Assembly: GCA_031275085.1 (NCBI GenBank)
Contig: JAISPG010000074.1
Location: 1-64,000 of the forward strand
From: Bacteroidales bacterium
Lineage (GTDB): Bacteria; Bacteroidota; Bacteroidia; Bacteroidales; ML635J-15
DNA: 64,000 bases
Direction: 5' to 3'
Within the stretch, counting starts at the first letter, position 1. Each line of letters begins with the position of its first letter. The notes beneath the pieces were generated by a model that saw nothing but the letters and a program-made list of their open reading frames with translations, did not search any database and was not told the DNA's origin. Both the position numbers and the translations under genes were made by a program. This document shows, piece after piece, positions 1 to 9,252 of this stretch.

Positions 1-59
1 TTTATCAAGGCTTTAATTTCTTCGGCTGTATAACCTTTGACTTCTAATACTTTGCTCAT
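1..59 (-). CDS. Partial gene start at window edge, possible transposase N-terminus
   Basis: An ATG at 59 opens a frame that runs off the left edge, reading MSKVLEVKGYTAEEIKALIK. Only 19-20 residues are visible. The phrase YTAEEIKAL resembles the start of helix-turn-helix proteins of IS630-type transposases in Bacteroidetes, but that is from memory and the fragment is too short to be sure. If right, it marks a mobile element beside the defence operon. It could equally be an unrelated small gene. Confidence 0.35.
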   Translation of the reverse strand, partial: MSKVLEVKGYTAEEIKALI

Positions 60-471
60 AGAATGTTTTTTTTGCAAAGATAATAAATTAGTGTAATTAT
101 TTATCGGAAGTTATATAAAACCACTAAGAGACACTAAGATATGCTTTGTTGAAGCTCTCTTTTTTTGTGCTTCTTAGTGACTAATTCATTGACTGTTTCT
201 TAATAGTCTATAAAACATTCATAAATACTAAATGCGGATAATTACAACTGACCGTTCCGATACGGCAACTGCAGTCGATTAATAAATTATTTGAAAAACA
301 CCCGAACAGGAATGTCCCGGGCAGAAAAAATATCAGTTTCAATTAACCTGAAACCAATATTATGATAATATGTAAAGCAATATTTTCGAAATAATCTCAC
401 AGGATATTTCAGGGTGTATTTAATGAGTAAATTTTTAAAATAACAAATAATAATCAAATTATTACTCAGGT
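60..471. other. Intergenic region with a short inverted CACTAAG repeat
   Basis: No gene is seen in these 412 bases. Around 121-181 the motif CACTAAGA occurs twice in direct orientation and TCTTAGTG once inverted near 172, so a short hairpin can form. This wording resembles short intergenic repeats common in Bacteroidetes genomes. The stretch at 240-330 is richer in G+C than its surroundings and has no feature I can name. The region lies downstream of the AIPR gene and between it and the possible transposase. Confidence 0.4.
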
Positions 472-2241
472 TTAATTAAGTTTTGCACCCTTTAAAGCCA
501 GCCAGCAATCCTCTTTCTTTGCCCATTCTCCATACAGATCTCCCGGTGCATTCTCTTTTATAAAATTCTCCACATTAACCATCATATCATATAGTCTATC
601 CTTTAAATCATCAGGCACAGTCTGTTTTTTCCATATCTCATTCAGATTCACAGACCCACCGTCAGTACAGGATAGCAATGCCAGAGTATAAGGCACTGTT
701 ATATACCGCATATCGCCGATGGAGTGTGGTTTTATGCCATAAATCTGTTCCGCAGTCCGGAAAAGCTTTGCTTTTGCTATTGTTTCTTCAAAATACCTGT
801 TATCCGGAATTTCAGGAAGATTGTATTTTACAAAAAATGCGTAGTTTTTCTGACTTCCTCTTACCACAATATGCGGACCTATTACCAGTTTATCTTCATC
901 ATAAACCTCATTCCAGGTATTAACGTATTTGGCCAGTTCTTCCTTGGTTAAAAACTGATTTCTGGGATTCCGCAAATCAAATGCTTTCTGTTTTGCTTTT
1001 GTGGTTCCTTCGTTCGCCCGGGCATTTTTATACTGTCCGCGGGCTCTTTCATAAAACCATCTTGTCTGATGTGACTGCCCCTGAACTGGTGGCGCCCAGA
1101 TATTGCGGGAGAGTTTTTCAAACTCTACATGGAATGGTGCATTGGAACTGAGGTCGGACACTGAGACTTTATTCTGGGTGTTTGCATACTCTGCAATGCG
1201 GCTTACTATTTCAGCAAAATTGCTTTTGTCTTTGATAACACTTAATTTTACCTGTACAAGAATATCGGTAATATCGGCCTTATCTTTCTTTGAGGTATGG
1301 TATATGGAGGCTGTAGTCTGCCCGCCGTTCACTATCTGGAAATCTTTTACTGAACTGATATAATAACCGTGTTCGTTTTGTCCCAGTTTCACATCGTCTG
1401 CTGTTGCTGCAATACCGTTGTTGTATGCCAGAAACATGTGAGGTTCGTCTATAATGGTAGTCCTGATTCCTTTGTTTATCTTACCGGTAAACTGGAGAAA
1501 TGATCGTACATTTTGCTCGAGTAACCGGGCACCATACTGCTCGTAAATGGATGCAAGGGCATCTCCGGGTATCAGTGCAAGGTATGACTGGTATTCTGCG
1601 TTATCGGTTTCTGCCCTGATGCAGGGTACCGGATAGCCCTGCTGCTCAAAGTCGATTTCTATAGGGATATATTCTTTTTCGGATATGTTGTAAAGGTAGT
1701 TCAGGTCAATAATCCTGAAATAAACCGGAATACCGTTGTGTTCCCGTGGTGTGGGGATTTCTCCGTTGTATATACCGTCTGTGATGATAAAGATATTTAT
1801 CCTGACCAGATTGTCCTTCAATGCCTGTGAAGCATTAAGAGTATGCGCAAAATCGTATATCTGTGATGACTCTTCAAGACCGGCAGCATATTCCCTGTTT
1901 TGGGTTTTACGCAGGAAAGACATAATAAGTGTGGAGGCATTGTCTGTTTCTGCCTTTTGTACACGTACAGGGTTTTCTGTACATTTAAATATGGTAATAA
2001 AAAGATCGAGAGTTTCGTAATTATCAGCAATAGCCCAAGCATTAATCTTGTGCCTGTTGCGGGCTACAGTATTTGCATGATGATATATTGTAACATCGGC
2101 TGTTTCTCCTCCATCTGTCAGAAGAGAGATAGCATGTGTGGTAAACAGCTGTTCGAGATTACCTGTTTCACCTGAGAGTTGTTCGGATTTAATATCCTGC
2201 AACATATCGGTGTAAAAAAGGTTTAGTTCGTTCTGGCGCAT
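472..2241 (-). CDS. AIPR family abortive-infection protein
   Basis: This 589-residue protein carries the signature of the AIPR (abortive infection phage resistance) family: a YNNGI segment at residues 273-277 and FQIVNGGQT at 301-309, followed by a conserved helical region ending near residue 400. AIPR proteins occur in phage-defence operons, usually beside Z1, MORC or methylase genes; their biochemical activity is not settled. It is the last gene of the seven-gene operon and its ATG directly abuts the TAA of the upstream ABC ATPase gene, so translation is probably coupled. Residues 23-29 (LSGETGN) are also found near the N-terminus of the Z1 protein in the same operon. Full length for the family. 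I am confident of the family, not of the mechanism. Confidence 0.88.
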   Translation of the reverse strand: MRQNELNLFYTDMLQDIKSEQLSGETGNLEQLFTTHAISLLTDGGETADVTIYHHANTVARNRHKINAWAIADNYETLDLFITIFKCTENPVRVQKAETDNASTLIMSFLRKTQNREYAAGLEESSQIYDFAHTLNASQALKDNLVRINIFIITDGIYNGEIPTPREHNGIPVYFRIIDLNYLYNISEKEYIPIEIDFEQQGYPVPCIRAETDNAEYQSYLALIPGDALASIYEQYGARLLEQNVRSFLQFTGKINKGIRTTIIDEPHMFLAYNNGIAATADDVKLGQNEHGYYISSVKDFQIVNGGQTTASIYHTSKKDKADITDILVQVKLSVIKDKSNFAEIVSRIAEYANTQNKVSVSDLSSNAPFHVEFEKLSRNIWAPPVQGQSHQTRWFYERARGQYKNARANEGTTKAKQKAFDLRNPRNQFLTKEELAKYVNTWNEVYDEDKLVIGPHIVVRGSQKNYAFFVKYNLPEIPDNRYFEETIAKAKLFRTAEQIYGIKPHSIGDMRYITVPYTLALLSCTDGGSVNLNEIWKKQTVPDDLKDRLYDMMVNVENFIKENAPGDLYGEWAKKEDCWLALKGAKLN

Positions 2242-4143
2242 TTATAAAAGCTGGTTTAGAGTTTGTCCGGTTTGTGTGTATACTTCGTTTAAAATATCTG
2301 ATTCGTTTAACTGAACATTCTTTTTATCTTCCGGGGCGGCTAAATAAATACAGGCGCCTTTACACATGGCATATACTGATTTCTTTGTATCATTTAAGAT
2401 TTGTTCCTCCTTATTTTCAGAAATCAATATCCGGTTTATTGGTTTACATTCAGCATTAAGTAGTTTTTTTGTTCCGTTGTATTCAAGATATCTCAGACCT
2501 TCAAGCAATTGAAATTTATACCTGTATTTATTACCTTCGTAATCCTCTTTTTCATAAAAGAGAAAAAACGGATTATCATCTGATACTTCAATAATTACTT
2601 TTGAATTGACTTTATTCAATTCTTCAAGCACTGAAAATCCGGTTAATAGTTCTTCTTTAAATACAGGCGATTTGAGATCATGGTGGGATAATGGATTTAA
2701 CAATCTGTTCTTTATTCTGTTAAGGTCCTGAATATATGGAAAAATTAATTCATATTTTACCATTAATTTATCAAACTGATCAATCAGCTTTTGAAGTCCG
2801 GCAGGACGGAATACTGCACTTTTACTACCTGCTGAGCCGCTGGGAGTAAAAAACCATGCTTCTTCATTTTCCTGTATGGTAAGCTGTGATTTTGAAACAA
2901 TAAGCTGACTCATTTCAATATCTGAGTTATCGTATCCGGGATGCAGCATATTTCCCGGCAGTATATTAAAAAACATTTGTTCAAATGCCTTACGCAGATA
3001 ATTGGCACATGCAGGATAATCACCATGTATCAGATGAAATTCTGCTCTTTCTTTATAGGTATCTGACTTGCGAATTAACGGACGTTCTTTTTCGCAGCTA
3101 TGGTTATCCACATAAAATTCTGCTTTGCTCCAGCTATCATCCAGATAGGTTTTGGCTACATTAAACCATTCGCGGTCGTAGGTTGTAAGGAATATCTGAT
3201 AATTACGTACAAAACTCTTTCCGCCAAAAAGATCGGGAGCAGTAAGGATTTTTATCAGAGGTATCCTGTTTGTCATATCGAGACCGATAAATATATCGTC
3301 GAGAAAAAGAATATTTAAATCGGTATCAGGTATGATGAACAGGTGAGCAAGGTAAACCGATATGGCCAGAGAAGTCAGACGGGCTTCGTTGAGTATATCA
3401 TCATGTTCCGGTAATTCTTTTCCAAACAGGGTTACTTTAAAGGATATTACGGGAGGAATAAGCATATCATCGGTTATTGTTCCGTCTGTATAACTGATTT
3501 TCAGGTCGCAATCTTTATGAAAATATTTTAGTAAATGGCTGGCTTTTTCTTCCAGCTCTTTAAATTGTGCTTCAGCATTGATATTGTAATCAGAAAGGTC
3601 TTCCTTATCAGGTGTTTTCCTGATTCTTTCCCACAGCTTTCTGAAAGCGACTTTATTACTGCCTTTTCCGGGTGATGCAACAGTCATTTCTGAAAATAAT
3701 CCATTTTCACCCAGAAAAAAAGAAAAGAGGTCGGGTGTCTGATTGTCAGAACGAAAATGTAGTCTGAGCAAATCGCGGTAACTGATAAATCCTTTGGTTA
3801 TTCCTGCTTCTGATATAACAGAAGTTGCAGCTGTGTTGGTTCTGGCTGCTTCTGACGAGAAATAATGCCCGGTATCATCATCGAGTGTGATATGTATATA
3901 TGGGCGCTCGGAGTTTTGCGTTTCATCGTAAAACATATTTTTCTGAAAGGGTTGTTCCGGATTTAGTGCCGAAATAAAAAAGTCTTTTATCGCTTTATAC
4001 AGTGAGGACTTTCCACTGCCGTTTTCGCCATATATCAACAGATTCTCTCCTCCGGGCAGTTCTATGGTGTACCGGTTTTCTTCCTTATCACCATTTACCA
4101 GAAAAGCTCTGTAGTTACTGATTTGAATACGTTTAATTTTCAT
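2242..4143 (-). CDS. RecF/SMC-like ABC ATPase of the defence operon
   Basis: This 633-residue soluble protein begins like RecF and SMC ATPases (ISNYRAF). The Walker A motif is GENGSGKSS at residues 39-47, an ABC-signature-like helix LNEARLTSLA lies at 251-260, and Walker B with its D-loop is NILFLDDIFIGLD at 277-289. The usual switch histidine is not evident; TTYDREW occupies that place. The C-terminal half is helical and unknown to me. There is no nuclease (TOPRIM) motif I can see, so it is not a classic OLD protein. The start codon lies inside the end of the Z1 gene (11-nt overlap), and its stop abuts the AIPR start. In context it is probably a DNA-sensing or loading ATPase for the restriction system, an inference from position. 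Confidence 0.8.
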   Translation of the reverse strand: MKIKRIQISNYRAFLVNGDKEENRYTIELPGGENLLIYGENGSGKSSLYKAIKDFFISALNPEQPFQKNMFYDETQNSERPYIHITLDDDTGHYFSSEAARTNTAATSVISEAGITKGFISYRDLLRLHFRSDNQTPDLFSFFLGENGLFSEMTVASPGKGSNKVAFRKLWERIRKTPDKEDLSDYNINAEAQFKELEEKASHLLKYFHKDCDLKISYTDGTITDDMLIPPVISFKVTLFGKELPEHDDILNEARLTSLAISVYLAHLFIIPDTDLNILFLDDIFIGLDMTNRIPLIKILTAPDLFGGKSFVRNYQIFLTTYDREWFNVAKTYLDDSWSKAEFYVDNHSCEKERPLIRKSDTYKERAEFHLIHGDYPACANYLRKAFEQMFFNILPGNMLHPGYDNSDIEMSQLIVSKSQLTIQENEEAWFFTPSGSAGSKSAVFRPAGLQKLIDQFDKLMVKYELIFPYIQDLNRIKNRLLNPLSHHDLKSPVFKEELLTGFSVLEELNKVNSKVIIEVSDDNPFFLFYEKEDYEGNKYRYKFQLLEGLRYLEYNGTKKLLNAECKPINRILISENKEEQILNDTKKSVYAMCKGACIYLAAPEDKKNVQLNESDILNEVYTQTGQTLNQLL

Positions 4144-7100
4144 CGGTCAGTATTTGGTAAATATGTTTAAATTCAGGAACAGTTGTTATATAATAAATTG
4201 CTTTTTTTACAGGATTATTGGATTCATTCAAAAGCTGATAGCATTTTTTCACCTGTTCGGTATCATTAGTAAACGTAGCAAGTTTTCCAAGTTCAGAAAG
4301 CACGCATAATTTATGTTTACCAAACACTTCAGGAAAATATATTTCGAAAATAGCTACGTCGAGCACATTTATAAAGTATGAATTTATTATTCTTTCGTCC
4401 CGTGATGCTTCATTTCTCCGCAAAAATTGTATACTTTTTACCAGCGTTGCTATCCCTGCATTGCCTTGAGCATGCGTAGTAACAGGAAATTCTTTAATGA
4501 CAGTTTCTGTTTTTTCTCCTTTGGCATCTATATTGTAAAAGGCAAAAAGGGCTGAGTTGAACAGTGCTGAGAGGTATTCTTCGGATATTCCTTCACTTTG
4601 TATGACAAGGCTGCTGTTGTCGGCAACAAACCCTGCTTTGTGAACAGTAAATTTCGACCCTTGATATATAGCAGGAGTTACAATACTTTTTACATTGATT
4701 TGTGCATCTCCCGCATTGACTACCTGAAAGTCAGCGTAAGGTTTCACCGTATATCTTCCAATGTCCTCTGCCCGTATAAGGGGAACGCTTCCGGGCAATT
4801 GTTCAGGGAGTGCTACTGCACGGGTATTATCTTCGTTTATCTGTTTGCTGTAGCTTATACTGATACCGTTGGTGTATATCAGAAAGAGATTGTTATTTAA
4901 TTTTCTGTTATTCTCAATGGCTCTGATTACGGCCTCGTGCAATCCGGCGTTCCTTTCATTTTTTTCAACAGTGAGGGGTACGTCAATATCTTCTTCATCA
5001 AGTTCTTCGGGATAATTCAGTTCTTTGAGGAATTGTTCATTGACTGCGTACTCAATCCTGACATCTTTTTCGATCCACGGGAAGCTGACTGCCAGACCTA
5101 CAAAGGGTATATCCGACAGGGCTGGCTGACTTTCGTCGGGTTGGGGGTTAAGCAGGTAGATCAATAACAGTCCCTGATTTTCGGTACGGGTCTTTTTAAT
5201 ACGGATAGGACTGGGTTTGTCTATTTTTGATGGATCTTTGATTTTTCCTTTTTTTATTGCATCATCCTTTGTATCCTGTAGTGCTTTTCCTATTTGATCA
5301 TCATCAAGATCAATATATTCATGCCGGGGGTCAATAATATGCGATTTTGCAATGGTATATATATCCATTTGCGGTTCTGAATCATTGCTACGCAGAGTGA
5401 GGCCGGCTTTAATATCTTCGGTTATTTTTATCTGTCTCCCTTCTGTATTATTAATTAATACAATAGTCCATTCTGCAAGCATCCTGTTTTCCTGCTGTGC
5501 TAGGATATAGTCAGTCATCAATTTTACATTGAATGAGGGCTGCCTGGTCTTATAGGAAGAAATAAAACTAATAACTGTATCAGCATTTACTCTTTGCCAT
5601 ACAAAGTGATTACGAAAACGTGCTTCTTTATTGGGTGCTCCATCAGGCAATCCCAGATTACTTATAAAGGGAAATACAAGATTGTAATTATCCAGATTCA
5701 CCGGATCGTTCTTTCTGAATGAATAGGTTTCTTCCAGTTTGCCTGAATAACTTAACTCCATAATCTTTTTATACCGGAACTTATTGGAAGCGGTTATTAC
5801 CAGTGATTCGGGAGATGTACGTACTTTAAGCCCATAATTGGCAGGAGTTTTATCAAGGTCGCCCATACGGTCGAACTCTGCACGCATTTCTTCAGTGGCT
5901 ACTGTTATGTACTGATACCACTTTCTGATTTCTACACTGGTAAACAGTCTGCACAGGTCAAGATATCCGGGACGAAATCCGAACCACCTTCCCATCTGCA
6001 TCAGAGTATCATACATTTTGGATGCACGAAGAAAATAACTGATTGTAAGTCCTTCGAGGGTAAGCCCCCGTGATAGTTTATTACCACCTATTGCTATTAC
6101 AGAAAGCCCTGTCTGACGATTATCGTAATAATCAAGCGGGCGGATATTTTTGTGAGTGAGACCTTCAACTTTATTATCTCCATGAACAGCACGGATTTCA
6201 ATTTTTGCCACAGCCGGATAAAGATGTGGTTCTATTTCTGTCCATGAAACAGGGCGGATTGAAGGATCGTTGACCGACGGGTTTTCTATAACCTCTTTTG
6301 TGACAGGCTCATATTCTTCCTGCCACAGTAGTTCCAATTCTCTCAGGAATGAGATGTCATTAAATTCTATAAGCCGGATATAGTCTTTTACTTCTTTGTC
6401 AACCAGCGATGCAATTATATCCTGCCAGCCTATAAATCTGGTTAAGTGTATCAGCATGGAACTGTGTTCTTTTGCCTGCCCCCTGACTCTCCTTGCGGCA
6501 CAGGACAGAAAAAAGCATTTAATGGCTTTATGAAGGCTTGGAGGGAGTTTTTCCGGTTTGTTATCATCTATTTTATGACCGTCTTTTATGTATGATTGAT
6601 AGTCATTGACTGTGCGGATAAGTGGTAGCGGATAGACCTTTTTTTCATAGTTTTCTATGGATTCTATTCCGAATATTTTTTCAGGTCCTATGTAATTGGA
6701 AGGTGCCGGAATGTTTACTATAAAGTTTTTCGGGAAAATATCTTTTCCGAGTGCCAGCGATAAGTTGTGCACGTTGTAGTCCAGTCCTTTTACATCCTCA
6801 TCGGTATATTGTTTAACGAAAATATTGGCATAGGGTGTTGCGGTATAGCCGATATAGGCACTTTGCTCGAAGAGTTTGAGCATAGAACGGATACAGGCAT
6901 TAATACCGGATACATAGTTTTTGCTGATATTAATTGAAGCGTTGTCAGCTTCATCATCTATAACAAGCAGCGGCAGGTTTTTAATCTGTTTTTTTCCGTC
7001 TTCCATTGTTTCTCCCCTGGTAGCAAGCCAACCCAGCAGATTTTTCATTACGGAAGTATTTTTCTTTATAACTAGTACAATGGGGTCATTTCCCCGTATA

Positions 7101-7801
7101 TTAAAACCGGAGGATTCTGAAATCCTTCGGTTAAAATCTCCGTTAATCTCATTGGTTGTGAGAGAGTGAGCAGCAAGATTCGGGTTAATTTTTCCTACTC
7201 CAATTCTGTTTGTGGTCTGGGTAAGACTTCGTGCGAACTGTGTATCGAATCCCAGGAATCCTTCGTCAATACGAAGCTGGGTTTGCGAACGGAGAGTATT
7301 GTGAATACCTGCAAGTACTACAATAAGTTTGTAGCCTGCATCAGCTGCCTTGCATATAAGTCCGATGTAGTTTCCTGTTTTTCCTGACTGTACATGCCCT
7401 ACAATAAGTCCACGTTTGTCAAACGGAACATTACTTCCGGGCCGTACCATTCGATCCAGAATATCATCCGTAAGATTATCTGTCTGATTGATAGTGTCAG
7501 GAGCATAATTCTTCAGTTCCAGTAACCTTCTGTACCGGTTCCAGAAATTCCATGCTATCTCCGATTTGGCACTTTTCACCCAGGGCACAGGTTTTTCATC
7601 GTCAAGTATACGGTACTGGTCGGAAAATATTGCGTATTGTGCTTCGAGTTCTTCTATGAGTGAAGATATTTCTTCTGCCGGTAAATTAAACATCAGATTT
7701 ACTCTCTCCACAGTACTTTTTATCAGTTCTGCATTGATATTTCCGGTTTCTCCGGAAAGCATTGTTATGCATATATTTTTAGCCTGTTCATGCTCTTTCA
7801 T
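4133..7801 (-). CDS. Z1-domain superfamily-2-like ATPase with unusual C-terminal extension
   Basis: This 1222-residue protein carries a complete Z1 domain, the helicase-like ATPase of MORC-associated restriction systems. Visible motifs are GHVQSGKT (135-142, Walker A), IDDEADNASI (281-290, DEAD-like box), YIGYTATPYA (317-326, motif III) and, in the second lobe, GGNKLSRGLTLEG followed by QMGRWFGFRPGY (arginine-finger motif). After the Z1 core come about 250 further residues (about 969-1222) whose phrases PLIRAEDIGRY, EYLSALFNSALFAFY and INSYFINVLDVAIFEIYFPE look like the target-recognition and tail regions of Eco57I/TaqI-type methylase-endonucleases. That tail could give site-specific DNA binding; this is an inference. 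The ATG overlaps the MORC stop as ATGA, and the end overlaps the ABC ATPase start. Proposed role: ATP-driven translocase or remodeller acting with the MORC ATPase. Confidence 0.88.
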   Translation of the reverse strand: MKEHEQAKNICITMLSGETGNINAELIKSTVERVNLMFNLPAEEISSLIEELEAQYAIFSDQYRILDDEKPVPWVKSAKSEIAWNFWNRYRRLLELKNYAPDTINQTDNLTDDILDRMVRPGSNVPFDKRGLIVGHVQSGKTGNYIGLICKAADAGYKLIVVLAGIHNTLRSQTQLRIDEGFLGFDTQFARSLTQTTNRIGVGKINPNLAAHSLTTNEINGDFNRRISESSGFNIRGNDPIVLVIKKNTSVMKNLLGWLATRGETMEDGKKQIKNLPLLVIDDEADNASINISKNYVSGINACIRSMLKLFEQSAYIGYTATPYANIFVKQYTDEDVKGLDYNVHNLSLALGKDIFPKNFIVNIPAPSNYIGPEKIFGIESIENYEKKVYPLPLIRTVNDYQSYIKDGHKIDDNKPEKLPPSLHKAIKCFFLSCAARRVRGQAKEHSSMLIHLTRFIGWQDIIASLVDKEVKDYIRLIEFNDISFLRELELLWQEEYEPVTKEVIENPSVNDPSIRPVSWTEIEPHLYPAVAKIEIRAVHGDNKVEGLTHKNIRPLDYYDNRQTGLSVIAIGGNKLSRGLTLEGLTISYFLRASKMYDTLMQMGRWFGFRPGYLDLCRLFTSVEIRKWYQYITVATEEMRAEFDRMGDLDKTPANYGLKVRTSPESLVITASNKFRYKKIMELSYSGKLEETYSFRKNDPVNLDNYNLVFPFISNLGLPDGAPNKEARFRNHFVWQRVNADTVISFISSYKTRQPSFNVKLMTDYILAQQENRMLAEWTIVLINNTEGRQIKITEDIKAGLTLRSNDSEPQMDIYTIAKSHIIDPRHEYIDLDDDQIGKALQDTKDDAIKKGKIKDPSKIDKPSPIRIKKTRTENQGLLLIYLLNPQPDESQPALSDIPFVGLAVSFPWIEKDVRIEYAVNEQFLKELNYPEELDEEDIDVPLTVEKNERNAGLHEAVIRAIENNRKLNNNLFLIYTNGISISYSKQINEDNTRAVALPEQLPGSVPLIRAEDIGRYTVKPYADFQVVNAGDAQINVKSIVTPAIYQGSKFTVHKAGFVADNSSLVIQSEGISEEYLSALFNSALFAFYNIDAKGEKTETVIKEFPVTTHAQGNAGIATLVKSIQFLRRNEASRDERIINSYFINVLDVAIFEIYFPEVFGKHKLCVLSELGKLATFTNDTEQVKKCYQLLNESNNPVKKAIYYITTVPEFKHIYQILTDEN

Positions 7802-9252
7802 AAGCTTTCGATTAGTTCGGGATATTCATTAAAAGGTTCAATAAGCAACAGTCTGTTTTTTGCCTGTTCTGGGGCATTATTATTGAGCAGGGATTTATAT
7901 ACAGTTTTTATTAAATCTGTCAGTTCCTTTGTGGGTGTTTTTTCATAGGGTCTGAAAAAGGAATCGGGGTTTTCGGATTCATTGATAACAATCAGGGGCA
8001 CAGGCAGTGTCTCTTCCAGTAGTCTGATAAGTGGCCGGAGGGTTTTGAGATCGTACTGTGCTATGAACGGATGCAGCTGATTGATTTCGTAATATCTTTT
8101 TCCGTCTTTCTGCATTTCTACCCAGACGGGTTCAAATTTGCTTGAGGTTGATCTGCGTTGCATTACTTTGCCTCTGTGCCTGTATACTTCAACGGCGTAT
8201 GCCCTTACTTCGGATGCGTAGGCTTTGAGCTGATCACGCAGACCTGCGGGAATTCTGGCAACTGATTTTTTTATGTCAATCTGCCATTCATTGTCGAGAT
8301 TATTTGGCAGGTCTATCATGATACGGGCAAGTTTACAGTGCTCTTCTTTGCGGAAGAGTCCGAGCCATCCGCCACTTACAAGCATCCGTTCGTTTCGGTA
8401 TACATAAAATCCCTGGTTTGCATTCCAGCCGCGTATCCCTTCTCCTTCTTTAAATTGTTCGGGGGTAAGTTTTGATTTGTGGGGAAGTACAAAACCGCGG
8501 GCTCTTACCTGTCCGTTACAGAGAGGTTCTTCCGGAAAGTTTTGTGTGGCATCGTGGGTAATCATAAATGGATTCCATGCCGGGATTCCTCTATCACTAA
8601 AATATATTTTTACTTTATTATTTTCGATATAACGGTGAAATACTACTGAAATATGATTTTTTACAAGTTGCATGGTTTCAAGAAATTTTCTCTTTGCTTT
8701 TGTGTCATCTACCGGTGTGTCTTTGAGCAGATGGTCCATGTCCTGCCATATAACGATGGTGCCTGAGGTGAGTGCCTCTATTTGTTCCTGCCAATTGCCG
8801 GGAGGCAGTGAAGCTATAAGTTCCCACTTTTTTGCATGGTGATATATGTAATCAAGATCCCATGTCCAGAAACAGGAATCGTTGTTTTGTTTTTTTGATA
8901 TGACTGTGTATTTTCTGCACTGAGAGAATGATGCTGTCTTTAGTCCGAATCCGAAACGCCCGAGGTCGCGGGCATCGCGTTCTTCGTTGGGGTCTTTGGA
9001 GCCGGGACGCATGGCATTGATAAGTTCGTCATTATCCATTCCACAACCGTCGTCTTTGATGGCAAATGTAGTATCTGCTCCTTTCCAGTCGAAATCAATC
9101 CATATATTCCGGGCTCCGGCAGATATGGAGTTATCGAGTATATCAGCTACTGCGGCTTCCATGCTGTAACCTACTGCCCGGAATGATTCGAGCATATTGG
9201 CAGCAATGGGTTCAGCACTGGTGGTTTGATATTGTGAATAGTTTGTTTTCAT
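7798..9252 (-). CDS. MORC/MutL-like GHKL ATPase
   Basis: The 484-residue protein has the full GHKL ATP-binding set: N-box VADILDNSISAGA, G1 box DDGCGM, and G2 box GRFGFGLKTAS, all in the first 105 residues. A second domain follows with the S5-like pattern ending in WQIDIKKS, whose lysine would contact the ATP gamma-phosphate as in MutL and Hsp90. This arrangement is that of prokaryotic MORC-type ATPases of restriction-modification operons, the group from which eukaryotic MORC proteins are thought to derive. Such proteins dimerise on ATP and clamp DNA. The stop overlaps the Z1 start (ATGA at 7798-7801), and the start overlaps the end of the nuclease gene by four bases. Confidence 0.88.
   Translation of the reverse strand: MKTNYSQYQTTSAEPIAANMLESFRAVGYSMEAAVADILDNSISAGARNIWIDFDWKGADTTFAIKDDGCGMDNDELINAMRPGSKDPNEERDARDLGRFGFGLKTASFSQCRKYTVISKKQNNDSCFWTWDLDYIYHHAKKWELIASLPPGNWQEQIEALTSGTIVIWQDMDHLLKDTPVDDTKAKRKFLETMQLVKNHISVVFHRYIENNKVKIYFSDRGIPAWNPFMITHDATQNFPEEPLCNGQVRARGFVLPHKSKLTPEQFKEGEGIRGWNANQGFYVYRNERMLVSGGWLGLFRKEEHCKLARIMIDLPNNLDNEWQIDIKKSVARIPAGLRDQLKAYASEVRAYAVEVYRHRGKVMQRRSTSSKFEPVWVEMQKDGKRYYEINQLHPFIAQYDLKTLRPLIRLLEETLPVPLIVINESENPDSFFRPYEKTPTKELTDLIKTVYKSLLNNNAPEQAKNRLLLIEPFNEYPELIESL

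Noticed and set aside
1818-2042. Minus-strand 74-residue ORF within the AIPR gene
   Set aside because: Out-of-frame shadow inside a full-length family member.
4133-4897. AIPR-like similarity in the Z1 tail (YTNGI and DFQVVNAGD versus YNNGI and DFQIVNGGQ)
   Set aside because: The two short matches are striking, but spacing differs (about 50 versus 24 residues) and the neighbouring text fits a specificity domain better. Kept only as a remark.
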